Below the pieces are notes generated by a model, which was not told where the DNA came from, searched no databases, and saw only the letters and a list, made by a program, of their open reading frames with translations. Made by a program: the position numbers and the translations under genes. From assembly GCA_045864775.1 (NCBI GenBank), contig BTVR01000001.1:558001-622000 (forward strand): a DNA stretch of 64,000 bases, written 5' to 3'. Below, one piece after another: positions 11,428 to 19,082 of this stretch. The first letter of the stretch is position 1; every line of letters starts with the position of its first letter. The DNA is from Macondimonas sp045864775 (GTDB lineage Bacteria > Pseudomonadota > Gammaproteobacteria > UBA5335).

Positions 11428-12133
11428 AGGGGCCGATGACAACGTCGATCTGCAGGAAATCCGCAAGTTCGAAGCGCTGGCCAGCCGCTGGTGGGATCCC
11501 GCCAGCGAGTTCAAGCCGCTGCACGACATCAATCCCCTGCGGCTCAACTACATCGACCAGCGCAGTCCGCTCAAAGGCCGGCGCGTGCTGGACGTCGGCT
11601 GTGGCGGCGGTCTGCTGAGCGAGGCGATGGCGCTGCGCGGCGCCGAGGTCACCGGCATCGACATGGGCGAGGCGCCGCTGGCGGTGGCCCGGCTGCATGC
11701 CGAACAGTCGGGCGCGCAGGTGCGCTACCTGCAGCGCACCGCCGAGGCCATGAGCGCGGCCGAGCCCGCAAGCTACGACATCGTCACCTGCCTGGAGATG
11801 CTGGAGCACGTGCCCGACCCCGCCGCGGTGGTGGCGGCGTGTGCACGCTTGGTCAAACCCGGCGGGCAGGTCTACTTCTCGACCATCAGCCGCACCCCGA
11901 AATCCTACCTCTTTGCCATCGTCGGCGCCGAGTACGTGCTGCGTCTGCTGCCGCGCGGCACCCACGACTACGCCAAGTTCATCCGCCCCTCCGAACTCGA
12001 CGCCTGGACCCGTGCCAGCGGGCTCGCCCTGCGCGATCTCACCGGCATGCACTACAACCCGGTCCTGCGCTACTACTGGCTCGGCCCCGGTGTGGACGTG
12101 AATTATCTGGTGCATTGCAGCCGCGATGCCTGA
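11420..12133 (+). CDS. ubiG: Ubiquinone biosynthesis O-methyltransferase
   Basis: SAM-dependent enzyme that performs both O-methylations in ubiquinone synthesis (2-polyprenyl-6-hydroxyphenol and 3-demethylubiquinol). The 237-residue protein has motif I VLDVGCGGGLLSE at 56-68, the post-motif MLEHVPDP, and the C-terminal HDYAKFIRPSEL typical of UbiG. It starts inside the end of mtaD and overlaps mupP by 8 bases, so the three genes are tightly coupled. Its presence marks the organism as a ubiquinone user, matching the Sdh and Nuo complexes encoded nearby. Confidence 0.96.
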   Translation: MAEGADDNVDLQEIRKFEALASRWWDPASEFKPLHDINPLRLNYIDQRSPLKGRRVLDVGCGGGLLSEAMALRGAEVTGIDMGEAPLAVARLHAEQSGAQVRYLQRTAEAMSAAEPASYDIVTCLEMLEHVPDPAAVVAACARLVKPGGQVYFSTISRTPKSYLFAIVGAEYVLRLLPRGTHDYAKFIRPSELDAWTRASGLALRDLTGMHYNPVLRYYWLGPGVDVNYLVHCSRDA

Positions 12134-12830
12134 CGCGATGGCCCACCTTGCTGTGTCCGGCGCGACCGATTCCGTGCGTGCCGTCCTGTTCGATCTGGAC
12201 GGCACGCTGGCCGATACGGCGCCGGATCTGGGCGCCGCGCTGAATCATGTGCGCCGCGCCGCCGGCCTTGAAGCACTGCCGCTCGGCACCATCCGGCCCT
12301 GGGTGTCGCAGGGTGGGCGCGGCCTGATCGGGGGCGGCTTCGGTCTTCTGCACGACGATCCGGCGCTGCCGAACCTGCTCGATGCCTTGCTCGCCCGGTA
12401 CGCAGCCGCTGTCTGCGTCCACACCCGTCTGTTCCCCGGCATGGACGGCGTCCTCGATGAACTGGAAATCCGGGGCCTCGCCTGGGGCATTGTGACCAAC
12501 AAACCCAGCCGCTTCACACTCCCGCTTCTGGAGGGGCTCGGCCTCGCAGGGCGTATCGGCAGCGTGGTATGTGGCGACACGCTTGCGGCGCGCAAGCCGG
12601 ACCCGGCGCCGGTACTGCTGGCCTGCACGCAACTGGGTGTCGCGCCTGGATGCTGCGTGATGGTCGGGGATGACCGGCGCGACATCGCCGCCGCGCGCGC
12701 GGCAGGCGCGCGATCGCTGGCCGTCACCTACGGCTACGGCACGCAGGGCGATCCACCCGAGAACTGGTCGGCAGACGGCCTGCTGCACACGCCCGCAGGT
12801 CTCCTGCACTGGCTGGACCGGACACCATGA
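12126..12830 (+). CDS. mupP: HAD phosphatase, probably N-acetylmuramic acid 6-phosphate phosphatase MupP
   Basis: HAD-superfamily hydrolase of 234 residues with the nucleophile motif FDLDGTLADT (D23, D25), TNKPSRF, and the C-terminal motif GDDRRDIAAARAAG followed by VTYGYG. It could be called phosphoglycolate phosphatase (Gph), but two things favour MupP. The tail pattern GDDxRDI...AVTYGY...NWxAD resembles Pseudomonas MupP as I recall it, and the order mtaD-ubiG-X-yciK is that of Pseudomonas PA3170-PA3173, where the third gene is mupP. MupP dephosphorylates MurNAc-6-phosphate in peptidoglycan recycling. The general fold is certain and the substrate is inferred. Confidence 0.75.
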   Translation: MPDAMAHLAVSGATDSVRAVLFDLDGTLADTAPDLGAALNHVRRAAGLEALPLGTIRPWVSQGGRGLIGGGFGLLHDDPALPNLLDALLARYAAAVCVHTRLFPGMDGVLDELEIRGLAWGIVTNKPSRFTLPLLEGLGLAGRIGSVVCGDTLAARKPDPAPVLLACTQLGVAPGCCVMVGDDRRDIAAARAAGARSLAVTYGYGTQGDPPENWSADGLLHTPAGLLHWLDRTP

Positions 12831-13681
12831 GCCCGGAGGCCTATTGCCGGGACGTGCTGGACCGACGCGCCCCGGAGCGGCGCGTGATGCTGAGCTTCGT
12901 GCCACCGGACCAGCGCGCCGTACTCGAGGCACTCTATGCGTTGCGGGTGGAAATCGAGGATCTGGTGGTTCATGCGGTCGAACCCGGCGTGGCCGCCGCC
13001 AAGCTGCAATGGTGGCGGGATGCGCTGCTGGCTTATCCCGGAGCGGCCGAGCATCCCATCCTCGTCGCCCTGACTCAGGCGCAGGGCGGGCGACTCGATA
13101 CCGCACGCTTGCTGGCCTGGTGCGACGGTTGGGGCAGCGAGTTGCAATATCGCGAGATCGTCGATGAACGGGACCTGGATGATCTGCTGATGCGCCGGGG
13201 CGGGAATTTCGGCGCTCTCGTCGCCAGCGCCCTGGATCCCGCGGCAGCGCTCGTGGGCCAGCGCTGGGGCATACTCGCCGCTTGGCCGCCTCTGCTGCTG
13301 CGCCTGCCGCGTCTCGCCGCCCAAGGCATTATCGAGTTGCCAGCGGCCTGGTTGAGACATGCCGATCTGACCGCGGCGCAGCTCGCTGCCGAACAGCCCG
13401 ATACGTCGGTCCAGCGCTTTTATGGCAAACTCATCGACCAGATTCGCGGGCGCCTCGAGCAGCTCCACACCGTTCATCCCGGTTCTGCCGCGCTGCTGCC
13501 GCATCGTCTGGAGTGGGCGTTGTCGCTCGGCCGGCTCGAGCGCTGGCAACAGCGCGCCTTCGAGGCCAGCGCCGCCCAACAGCCGCTGCCGCCACTGCGC
13601 CGCTTGGGCATCCTCTGGCGCGCGGCCCGGCAATACCGCAAGGATGTCCGGCGCGGCCGGCGTCGGTTCCTCCACCCCTGA
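12827..13681 (+). CDS. Squalene/phytoene-synthase-like protein lacking the Asp-rich motifs
   Basis: A 284-residue protein whose N-terminal half follows the squalene/phytoene synthase fold: FVPPDQRAVLEALYALRVEIEDLV, then LQWWRDAL, corresponding to the RLQWWRD segment of that family. The substrate-binding aspartates are gone: the usual DDxxD position reads EDLVV and no second DxxxD pair is visible. This resembles the NDUFAF6-like branch, whose mitochondrial member is a complex I assembly factor rather than a prenyl transferase. It overlaps mupP by ATGA and lies 15 bases before yciK. The function is unknown; terpenoid synthesis is unlikely from the missing residues. Confidence 0.6.
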   Translation: MSPEAYCRDVLDRRAPERRVMLSFVPPDQRAVLEALYALRVEIEDLVVHAVEPGVAAAKLQWWRDALLAYPGAAEHPILVALTQAQGGRLDTARLLAWCDGWGSELQYREIVDERDLDDLLMRRGGNFGALVASALDPAAALVGQRWGILAAWPPLLLRLPRLAAQGIIELPAAWLRHADLTAAQLAAEQPDTSVQRFYGKLIDQIRGRLEQLHTVHPGSAALLPHRLEWALSLGRLERWQQRAFEASAAQQPLPPLRRLGILWRAARQYRKDVRRGRRRFLHP

Positions 13682-13696
13682 TTCAAGGTCCAGTCC

Positions 13697-14455
13697 ATGA
13701 ATGCCCTCGGCCATGCTTTCGATTTCAGCGAACGGGTCGTCCTGGTGACGGGCGCCAACAAGGGCATCGGCCGCGCCGTCAGTCTTGCGCTAGCCCAGCA
13801 TGGAGCGACGGTCATCCTGAGCGGGCGCCGGGTCGGCGAACTGGAGCAGGTCTACGACGCCATCCTGGCTGCCGGCGGTCCGGAGCCGGCGATCGCACCC
13901 CTGAATCTCGAATCCTTGCGCTGGGACGAGTGCCAGGGATTGATCGACCAGATCCAGAGCACTTTCGGGCGACTGGACGGCCTGTTGCACAATGCCGCCC
14001 ATCTGCATGGTCTGACGCCGCTCAGCCACTACCCCATCGAGGAGTGGTACCGCACCCTTCAGGTCAATCTGAATGCACCCTTCCTGCTGACCCGCTGCTG
14101 CTGGCCGCTGCTGATGGCCTCGAGCGATGCCGCAGTGCTGTTCAGCAGCGATGCCGCCGGGCGCCGGGGCAAGGCCTATTACGGTGCTTACGGCGTCAGC
14201 AAGTTTGCGCTGGAGGGGCTGATGCAGACGATGGCCGAGGAAACCGAAGCCAACACGCCAATCCGGGTCAACAGCCTGGACCCGGGCCTCGTCGATACCG
14301 CGCTGTACCAGTGCATCTATCCCGAGCCGGCCCACGCCGACCTGCCACTGCCCGACGCGGTCTGCCGGCCCTATCTGTTCCTGCTGGGGCCGGGCAGCCG
14401 CGGCCTGACCGGCCAGACCTTCAGCGTACGCGAAGGCGGGCCTTGGGACGCTTGA
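13697..14455 (+). CDS. yciK: YciK-type short-chain dehydrogenase/reductase
   Basis: Classical SDR oxidoreductase of 252 residues with the cofactor motif TGANKGIG, the NAAHLHG (NAG-type) motif, a catalytic serine region LFSSDAAG, and YGAYGVSKFALEG supplying the YxxxK pair. It matches E. coli YciK in size and in the FxxERVVLVTGANKGIG opening. The substrate is not known for the family. It ends the mtaD-ubiG-mupP-synthase-like run, the same terminal position as in Pseudomonas. Confidence 0.85.
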   Translation: MNALGHAFDFSERVVLVTGANKGIGRAVSLALAQHGATVILSGRRVGELEQVYDAILAAGGPEPAIAPLNLESLRWDECQGLIDQIQSTFGRLDGLLHNAAHLHGLTPLSHYPIEEWYRTLQVNLNAPFLLTRCCWPLLMASSDAAVLFSSDAAGRRGKAYYGAYGVSKFALEGLMQTMAEETEANTPIRVNSLDPGLVDTALYQCIYPEPAHADLPLPDAVCRPYLFLLGPGSRGLTGQTFSVREGGPWDA

Positions 14456-14456
14456 T

Positions 14457-14471
14457 GCCCCAAGCCGGGGC
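14457..14471. terminator. Weak hairpin between convergent yciK and ygfX
   Basis: GCCCC-AAGCC-GGGGC right after the yciK stop can form a 5-base-pair stem with a 5-base loop. There is no T-run on either strand, so it is at best a weak terminator. The remaining 100 bases or so before the ygfX stop show no other signal. Confidence 0.2.
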
Positions 14472-14578
14472 GCAGCGCAGTAGGCTCACGATGATGACGC
14501 GCGCCGATCGCGAGCGACAGCGGCAAAACCCCTTCAGCGGGTCATCGAAAGTCGCCTGCAGGACCTTTGAACCAAGCG

Positions 14579-15010
14579 TCAACCGAAGCGCAGGAACACC
14601 CGCAGGCGCCGCGCCACCTCCGCATCGAGGCTGTCGGGCAGAAGACAGACCGCGCGGTGCCGGCGCCGAAAGAGGCGTCGCTCGGCCAGGCGGAAATTCA
14701 GCACCATGAAACCCGGCATGACCACGCTGGTGGGCCGCAGCACGGCTTCCGCTTGCCGGCCGTCCGCGAACCGGATGCGCCAGCCGTCCTCGCCCATGAA
14801 TTCGGCGCAGGCGATGTGGCCGGGACCGAAATGGTTCCAAAAAGTCGCCCCGGCCGACGCCAGCCAAAGCAAACCAAAGGCAGTCCGCCATGTGGGTGGC
14901 GACCAGGCGATGATCGCCGTCAGCGCCACGCCATAACCGCACACCAAAAGGGCCGCGAGCAGTCGGGACCTTTCAGGCTCGACGCGGCAGGCTCTGGCGA
15001 AGGCGTTCAA
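14579..15010 (-). CDS. ygfX: YgfX/CptA-family inner membrane protein
   Basis: Small membrane protein encoded after sdhE in many gammaproteobacteria; the E. coli homologue has been described as the CptA toxin acting on cytoskeletal proteins. After a short cytoplasmic start (VEPERSRLLAALL) there are two hydrophobic segments, about residues 19-35 and 38-52, then a soluble beta-rich tail ending RVFLRFG. No ATG is available; TTG 15010, with GGGAG 8 bases upstream, gives 143 residues, close to the usual 135, and overlaps sdhE by 38 bases. A CTG just after the sdhE stop is the alternative. Confidence 0.65.
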   Translation of the reverse strand: MNAFARACRVEPERSRLLAALLVCGYGVALTAIIAWSPPTWRTAFGLLWLASAGATFWNHFGPGHIACAEFMGEDGWRIRFADGRQAEAVLRPTSVVMPGFMVLNFRLAERRLFRRRHRAVCLLPDSLDAEVARRLRVFLRFG

Positions 15011-15224
15011 GCACGCGCTCCCATGCCGGCTCGGCCGGATGCCCGGAGGCCAGCACCAGCCGGTAGAGATCGGGATCGGGCAGATCGAGCAAGGCCTCAA
15101 AGCTCGCCTGCTCGTCCGCCGGCGCCGCGACGTGAGCGGGCAGATAAGCAAGCAGGAGCTCGTCGAGCTCCTTCATGCCGCGCCGGCAACGCCAGCGCAG
15201 CCGGCCCAGATCCGCCTCGTTCAT
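14973..15224 (-). CDS. sdhE: Succinate dehydrogenase flavinylation factor SdhE
   Basis: Helps attach FAD covalently to SdhA (the homologue of eukaryotic SDHAF2). The 83-residue protein has the family signature LRWRCRRGMKELDELL at residues 9-24, containing the RRGMKELD core, and a downstream DLPDPDLYRLVLAS. It follows sdhB by 8 bases on the same strand, so the flavinylation factor is made with its target SdhA. Confidence 0.95.
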   Translation of the reverse strand: MNEADLGRLRWRCRRGMKELDELLLAYLPAHVAAPADEQASFEALLDLPDPDLYRLVLASGHPAEPAWERVLERLRQSLPRRA

Positions 15225-15232
15225 GGTCAGCC

Positions 15233-16009
15233 TCAGCGGCGCAGCACCATGAGTTTCTTGATTTCGCCGATGGCCCGGGCGGGGTTGAGACCCTTGGGGC
15301 AGGTGTTGGTGCAGTTCATGATCGTGTGGCAGCGGTAGAGCTTGAACGGGTCTTCCAAGCCGTCGAGCCGCTCGCCGATCGCCTCGTCGCGGCTGTCGGC
15401 GATCCAGCGATAGGCCTGGAGCAGCGCGGCTGGACCGAGGTAGCGGTCGTTCCACCAGTAACTGGGACAGGACGTCGAGCAGCACGCGCACAGGATGCAC
15501 TCGTACAGCCCATCGAGCTTGGCGCGCTCTTCCTTGGACTGCAGGCGTTCGGTATCGGGCGGTGTCGGTGTCTTGGTCTTGAGCCAAGGTTCCACCGACG
15601 CATACTGAGCATAAAAATGCGTCAGATCCGGCACCAGATCCTTGATCACCTCCATATGCGGCAACGGATAGATGCGGACGTCGCCTGCGACCTCGCTGAT
15701 GTGCTTGGTGCAGGCCAGCGTGTTGGTGCCGTCGATGTTCATGGCGCAGGACCCGCAGATCCCCTCGCGGCAGGAACGCCGGAAGGTCAGGGTCGGGTCG
15801 ATCTCGTTCTTGATCTTGATGAGCGCGTCCAGCACCATCGGCGCGCAATCGTCCAGATCGATCTCGTAGGTATCGAGACATGGATTCTGGCCGGTCTCGG
15901 GGTCATAGCGGTAGATCTGGAAACGCTTGATCCGCTTGGCGCCCTTGGCGGCCGGATAGGTCTTGCCAACCTGAACGCGGGAATTGGCGGGTAACTTAAA
16001 TTCGGCCAT
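15233..16009 (-). CDS. sdhB: Succinate dehydrogenase iron-sulfur subunit
   Basis: Carries electrons from the flavin of SdhA to ubiquinone through [2Fe-2S], [4Fe-4S] and [3Fe-4S] clusters. The ligands are visible in order: CREGICGSCAMNIDGTNTLAC for the 2Fe-2S cluster, CILCACCSTSCP and CHTIMNCTNTCPKG for the other two. 258 residues, slightly longer than E. coli SdhB. It follows sdhA after 53 bases, in the order C-D-A-B. Confidence 0.97.
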   Translation of the reverse strand: MAEFKLPANSRVQVGKTYPAAKGAKRIKRFQIYRYDPETGQNPCLDTYEIDLDDCAPMVLDALIKIKNEIDPTLTFRRSCREGICGSCAMNIDGTNTLACTKHISEVAGDVRIYPLPHMEVIKDLVPDLTHFYAQYASVEPWLKTKTPTPPDTERLQSKEERAKLDGLYECILCACCSTSCPSYWWNDRYLGPAALLQAYRWIADSRDEAIGERLDGLEDPFKLYRCHTIMNCTNTCPKGLNPARAIGEIKKLMVLRR

Positions 16010-16062
16010 GAACGTACCTCATGCGGCAGGTCGGCGTCGATGCGCCGGCGGTCGGCGATTCT

Positions 16063-17853
16063 TCAGTACACGCGCGCCTTGGGCGGAACGACCGCAACCT
16101 GATCGGTCTGGGTATAGAGATGCACCGGCCGGTAGCCGATGCTGACCATGCCCTGCGCGTCCATCCAGATCAGCGAATGCTTGAGCCAGTTCGCATCGTC
16201 CCGCTCGGCGAAATCCTCGCGGGCGTGCGCGCCGCGGCTCTCGGTGCGGTTGCGCGCGGCGAACATCGTCGTCATGGCGCAGCCGAGCAGATTCTCCAGT
16301 TCCAGCGTCTCGATGAGGTCGCTGTTCCAGATCAGGCCGCGATCGCCCACCGCGACCTCGGCAAACGAGCGATAGACGTTCTCGATGTGCTCGCAGCCTT
16401 CCTGCAGCACCTCGCCGGTGCGGAACACCGCGGCGTTGTTCTGCATGGTGCGCTGCATGTCGAGCCGGATGCGGGCGGTGCTCAGGCTGCCCTTGGCGTT
16501 GCGCAAGCGGTCCAGGCGCGCGACGCCTAGCTCGCTCGCCGAGGCCGGAAGGGTCTTGTGCGGCGCGCCGGGGCGGATGAGCTCCGCGCAGCGCAGCGCC
16601 GCCGCGCGCCCGAACACGACCAGGTCGAGCAAGGAGTTGGAGCCCAGACGGTTGGCGCCGTGCACGGACACGCAGGCCGCCTCGCCGATGGCCATGAGAC
16701 CGGGCACCACGGCGTCAGGGTTGCCATCGCGCAGGGTGACCACCTCGCCATGGTAGTTTGTCGGGATGCCGCCCATGTTGTAGTGCACGGTCGGCAGCAC
16801 CGGAATCGGCTCGCGCGTCACGTCGACGCCGGCGAAGATGTGCGCCGACTCGGCGATCCCCGGCAGGCGCTCATTGATCACCTCGGGGCCGAGATGCTCC
16901 AGATGCAGATGGATGTGATCCTGGTGCGGACCCACGCCGCGACCTTCGCGGATCTCGACCGTCATGGCGCGGCTCACCACGTCGCGCGAGGCCAGATCCT
17001 TGGCGTTCGGCGCATAGCGCTCCATGAAGCGCTCGCCCTGGGCGTTGGTCAGATAACCGCCCTCGCCGCGCACGCCCTCGGTGATGAGACAGCCGGCGCC
17101 GTAGATGCCCGTCGGGTGGAACTGCACGAACTCCATGTCCTGCAAGGGCAGGCCGGCGCGCAGCACCATGCCGTTGCCGTCGCCGGTGCAGGTGTGCGCG
17201 GAAGTGCAGGAGAAGTAGCTGCGGCCGTAGCCGCCGGTCGCCAGCACGGTCATGTGGGCCCGGAAACGATGGATCGTTCCATCCGAAAGATTCAACGCCG
17301 TCACGCCCCGGCACACGCCCTCCTCGTCCATGATGAGGTCGAGCGCGAAGTATTCGATGAAGAACTCGGCGTGATGCTTCAGCGACTGCTGGTAGAGCGT
17401 GTGCAGGATGGCATGGCCGGTGCGATCGGCCGCGGCGCAGGTGCGCTGCGCGATGCCCTGGCCGTAGTGGGTGGTCATGCCACCGAAGGGCCGCTGGTAG
17501 ATCTTGCCGGCATCGGTGCGGGAAAACGGCACGCCGTAGTGCTCGAGTTCGAGGATCGCCGGGATGGCCTCGCGGCACATGTACTCGATGGCGTCCTGGT
17601 CCCCGAGCCAGTCGGAGCCCTTGATGGTGTCGTAGAAATGAAAGCGCCAGTCGTCCTCGCCCATGTTACCGAGCGCGGCCGAGATGCCGCCCTGGGCGGC
17701 GACGGTGTGCGAGCGCGTCGGGAAGACCTTGGTGATGCAGGCGGTCGCCAGCCCCTGCGTGGCCATGCCGAAGGTGGCCCGCAGGCCCGCCCCGCCGGCG
17801 CCGACCACGATGGCATCGTACTGATGGTCGACGAAACGATATGCCTCACTCAT
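16063..17853 (-). CDS. sdhA: Succinate dehydrogenase flavoprotein subunit
   Basis: Oxidises succinate to fumarate in the TCA cycle and respiratory chain. The 596-residue protein has the FAD-binding VVGAGGAGLRA near residue 17, the covalent-FAD histidine in SHTVAAQGGI, the substrate-loop sequence HPTGIYGAGCLITEG and the arginine-bearing ANRLGSNSLLDL. It ends just before sdhB and starts 4 bases after the sdhD stop. Confidence 0.97.
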   Translation of the reverse strand: MSEAYRFVDHQYDAIVVGAGGAGLRATFGMATQGLATACITKVFPTRSHTVAAQGGISAALGNMGEDDWRFHFYDTIKGSDWLGDQDAIEYMCREAIPAILELEHYGVPFSRTDAGKIYQRPFGGMTTHYGQGIAQRTCAAADRTGHAILHTLYQQSLKHHAEFFIEYFALDLIMDEEGVCRGVTALNLSDGTIHRFRAHMTVLATGGYGRSYFSCTSAHTCTGDGNGMVLRAGLPLQDMEFVQFHPTGIYGAGCLITEGVRGEGGYLTNAQGERFMERYAPNAKDLASRDVVSRAMTVEIREGRGVGPHQDHIHLHLEHLGPEVINERLPGIAESAHIFAGVDVTREPIPVLPTVHYNMGGIPTNYHGEVVTLRDGNPDAVVPGLMAIGEAACVSVHGANRLGSNSLLDLVVFGRAAALRCAELIRPGAPHKTLPASASELGVARLDRLRNAKGSLSTARIRLDMQRTMQNNAAVFRTGEVLQEGCEHIENVYRSFAEVAVGDRGLIWNSDLIETLELENLLGCAMTTMFAARNRTESRGAHAREDFAERDDANWLKHSLIWMDAQGMVSIGYRPVHLYTQTDQVAVVPPKARVY

Positions 17854-17857
17854 CCGA

Positions 17858-18238
17858 TCAGCTCCCGAAGGCGATGCGCAACACGGAAATCACACCCAGC
17901 AGGCCCAGCAGGAAGCACGCGGCGCGCACGGCCAGCAGCGCGGCCAGCTTGAGGCCTTCGGTGTGGACGTAATCCTCGAGGATGACCTGCAGGCCGAGCT
18001 GCGCGTGATAAAACAGCGCGATCAGCAAGGCGACCAGCCCCAGTGTCACGCCGGGCCGCGCCACCCAGGCCTGCATGGTGACGTAATCGGCGCCGGTCAT
18101 GGCCACCAGTGAACCGACCAGCCACAGCAGCAACGGGACCAGCGCCAGACCGGTCATTCGCTGCCACCACCAGTGATGAGTGCCTTCGTGAGCTGCGCCG
18201 AGGTGATTGGCGCGCGAAAGCGGCGTGCGCATATCCAT
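17858..18238 (-). CDS. sdhD: Succinate dehydrogenase membrane anchor subunit
   Basis: 126-residue membrane subunit with three transmembrane helices (about residues 27-48, 62-80 and 99-120). The haem-ligand histidine lies in FYHAQLGLQVILEDYVH, typical of SdhD. Together with SdhC it binds haem b and ubiquinone. It abuts sdhC with one base between the stop and the next start, and sdhA follows after 4 bases. Confidence 0.93.
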   Translation of the reverse strand: MDMRTPLSRANHLGAAHEGTHHWWWQRMTGLALVPLLLWLVGSLVAMTGADYVTMQAWVARPGVTLGLVALLIALFYHAQLGLQVILEDYVHTEGLKLAALLAVRAACFLLGLLGVISVLRIAFGS

Positions 18239-18239
18239 G

Positions 18240-18626
18240 TTACAGCCCTCCGGAGAGGCCGACGCCCCAAGCCAATGCGGTCAGCGCCACGGTGCTCGCC
18301 AAGGTCAGCCATCCGCTGCGACGGGCCTGCGCCTTCTCGAAACCCATGCCGATGTCCCAGAACAGGTGCCGGATACCGTTGCATAGGTGATAGAACAGCG
18401 CGACCGACCAGCCAAAGAGGATCAGCAAACCGATGGGCGATCCGGCCAGGGCCTGGGCCGTGGCGAAGGCGTCGGGACCGGCGGCGAGCGCCGCGATCCA
18501 TGCCACGATCAGGATGCTGCCGACCGACAGCGCGATACCGGTCGCGCGATGCAGGATGGACATCGCCATCGTCAGCGACCAGCGGTACACCTGCAGGTGC
18601 GGCGACAAGGGACGTGGGTGTTGCAC
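18240..18626 (-). CDS. sdhC: Succinate dehydrogenase cytochrome b556 subunit
   Basis: 128 residues from GTG 18626, which has a strong GGGAGG ribosome-binding site; the protein then opens with the family sequence RPLSPHLQVYRW and SILHRATG (residues 24-31). Three transmembrane helices follow, with the haem-ligand histidine in FYHLCNGIRHLFWD. An in-frame ATG 44 codons upstream would add a non-homologous extension and is rejected. Confidence 0.94.
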   Translation of the reverse strand: MQHPRPLSPHLQVYRWSLTMAMSILHRATGIALSVGSILIVAWIAALAAGPDAFATAQALAGSPIGLLILFGWSVALFYHLCNGIRHLFWDIGMGFEKAQARRSGWLTLASTVALTALAWGVGLSGGL

Positions 18627-18773
18627 AGATCTCCCTCCCAACGATAAGACAAGCGGGTGGTCGGCCGCACGAGCCCGGAGAATCCGGCCCGTACCCCAAA
18701 TCCGGTCAACGACCCAGTCTAAGAGCGGCTTGGCCGCGGGGGCGGGCTGCGGCGGCAAAGCCGCAGGCCATGA

Positions 18774-18941
18774 TCAAAAGTCGATGCAGCGTCCGCGGCG
18801 TTCCCAGTCCCCATAACGGGTCGGCTCGAGGCCTTTCGGGCCGCCGATCTCCTCAGGCGAGGCGGGCGGCTGTTGCGCCATCGGCTCTGGCGATGCCGGC
18901 GCGGGAACCACGGCGGGTTCGCGGGTAGTTGTCGTTTCCAT
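18774..18941 (-). CDS. SdhAF4-type (DUF1674) succinate dehydrogenase assembly factor
   Basis: Small soluble protein of 55 residues (ATG 18941) whose C-terminus is the DUF1674 signature: EEIGGPKG, then EPTRYGDWERRGRCIDF at the very end. Eukaryotic SDHAF4 binds flavinylated SDHA and protects it until it joins SDHB; alphaproteobacterial homologues are known. Here it is the first gene of the sdh locus, 147 bases before sdhC and just behind a good promoter, which supports the same role. The N-terminal half is proline- and alanine-rich, low-complexity and probably disordered. Too short to be certain by motif alone, but the context is strong. Confidence 0.85.
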   Translation of the reverse strand: METTTTREPAVVPAPASPEPMAQQPPASPEEIGGPKGLEPTRYGDWERRGRCIDF

Positions 18942-18970
18942 CCGGCCGTCCCCCCGCTTTGACTGCGGCA

Positions 18971-18999
18971 TTTATACTGAAACGGCACCGGCTGCGCAA
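18971..18999 (-). promoter_or_regulatory. Sigma-70-type promoter of the sdh locus
   Basis: Minus strand: TTGCGC (18999-18994), 17-base spacer, TATAAA (18976-18971). Transcription would start near 18964 and first read the SdhAF4 gene (ATG 18941), then sdhCDAB, sdhE and ygfX. This is among the best-matched promoters in the window. No operator could be identified. Confidence 0.6.
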
Positions 19000-19082
19000 G
19001 GCAGCCGCGTGCCGGTCCGGCCTCTGGAACGGAACTTGCGCTATCTTCCCGATGCCCGACCTTTCCGACAGGAGCACTCCCG

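Noticed and set aside
12827..13681. Hopanoid or carotenoid biosynthesis gene
   Set aside because: The Asp-rich motifs needed for prenyl diphosphate binding are missing and no other terpenoid gene is near.
18751..18763. GCGGC-AAA-GCCGC hairpin between the SdhAF4 gene and sdhC as a terminator
   Set aside because: Only five pairs and no T-run; sdhC has no clear promoter of its own, so read-through is more likely.
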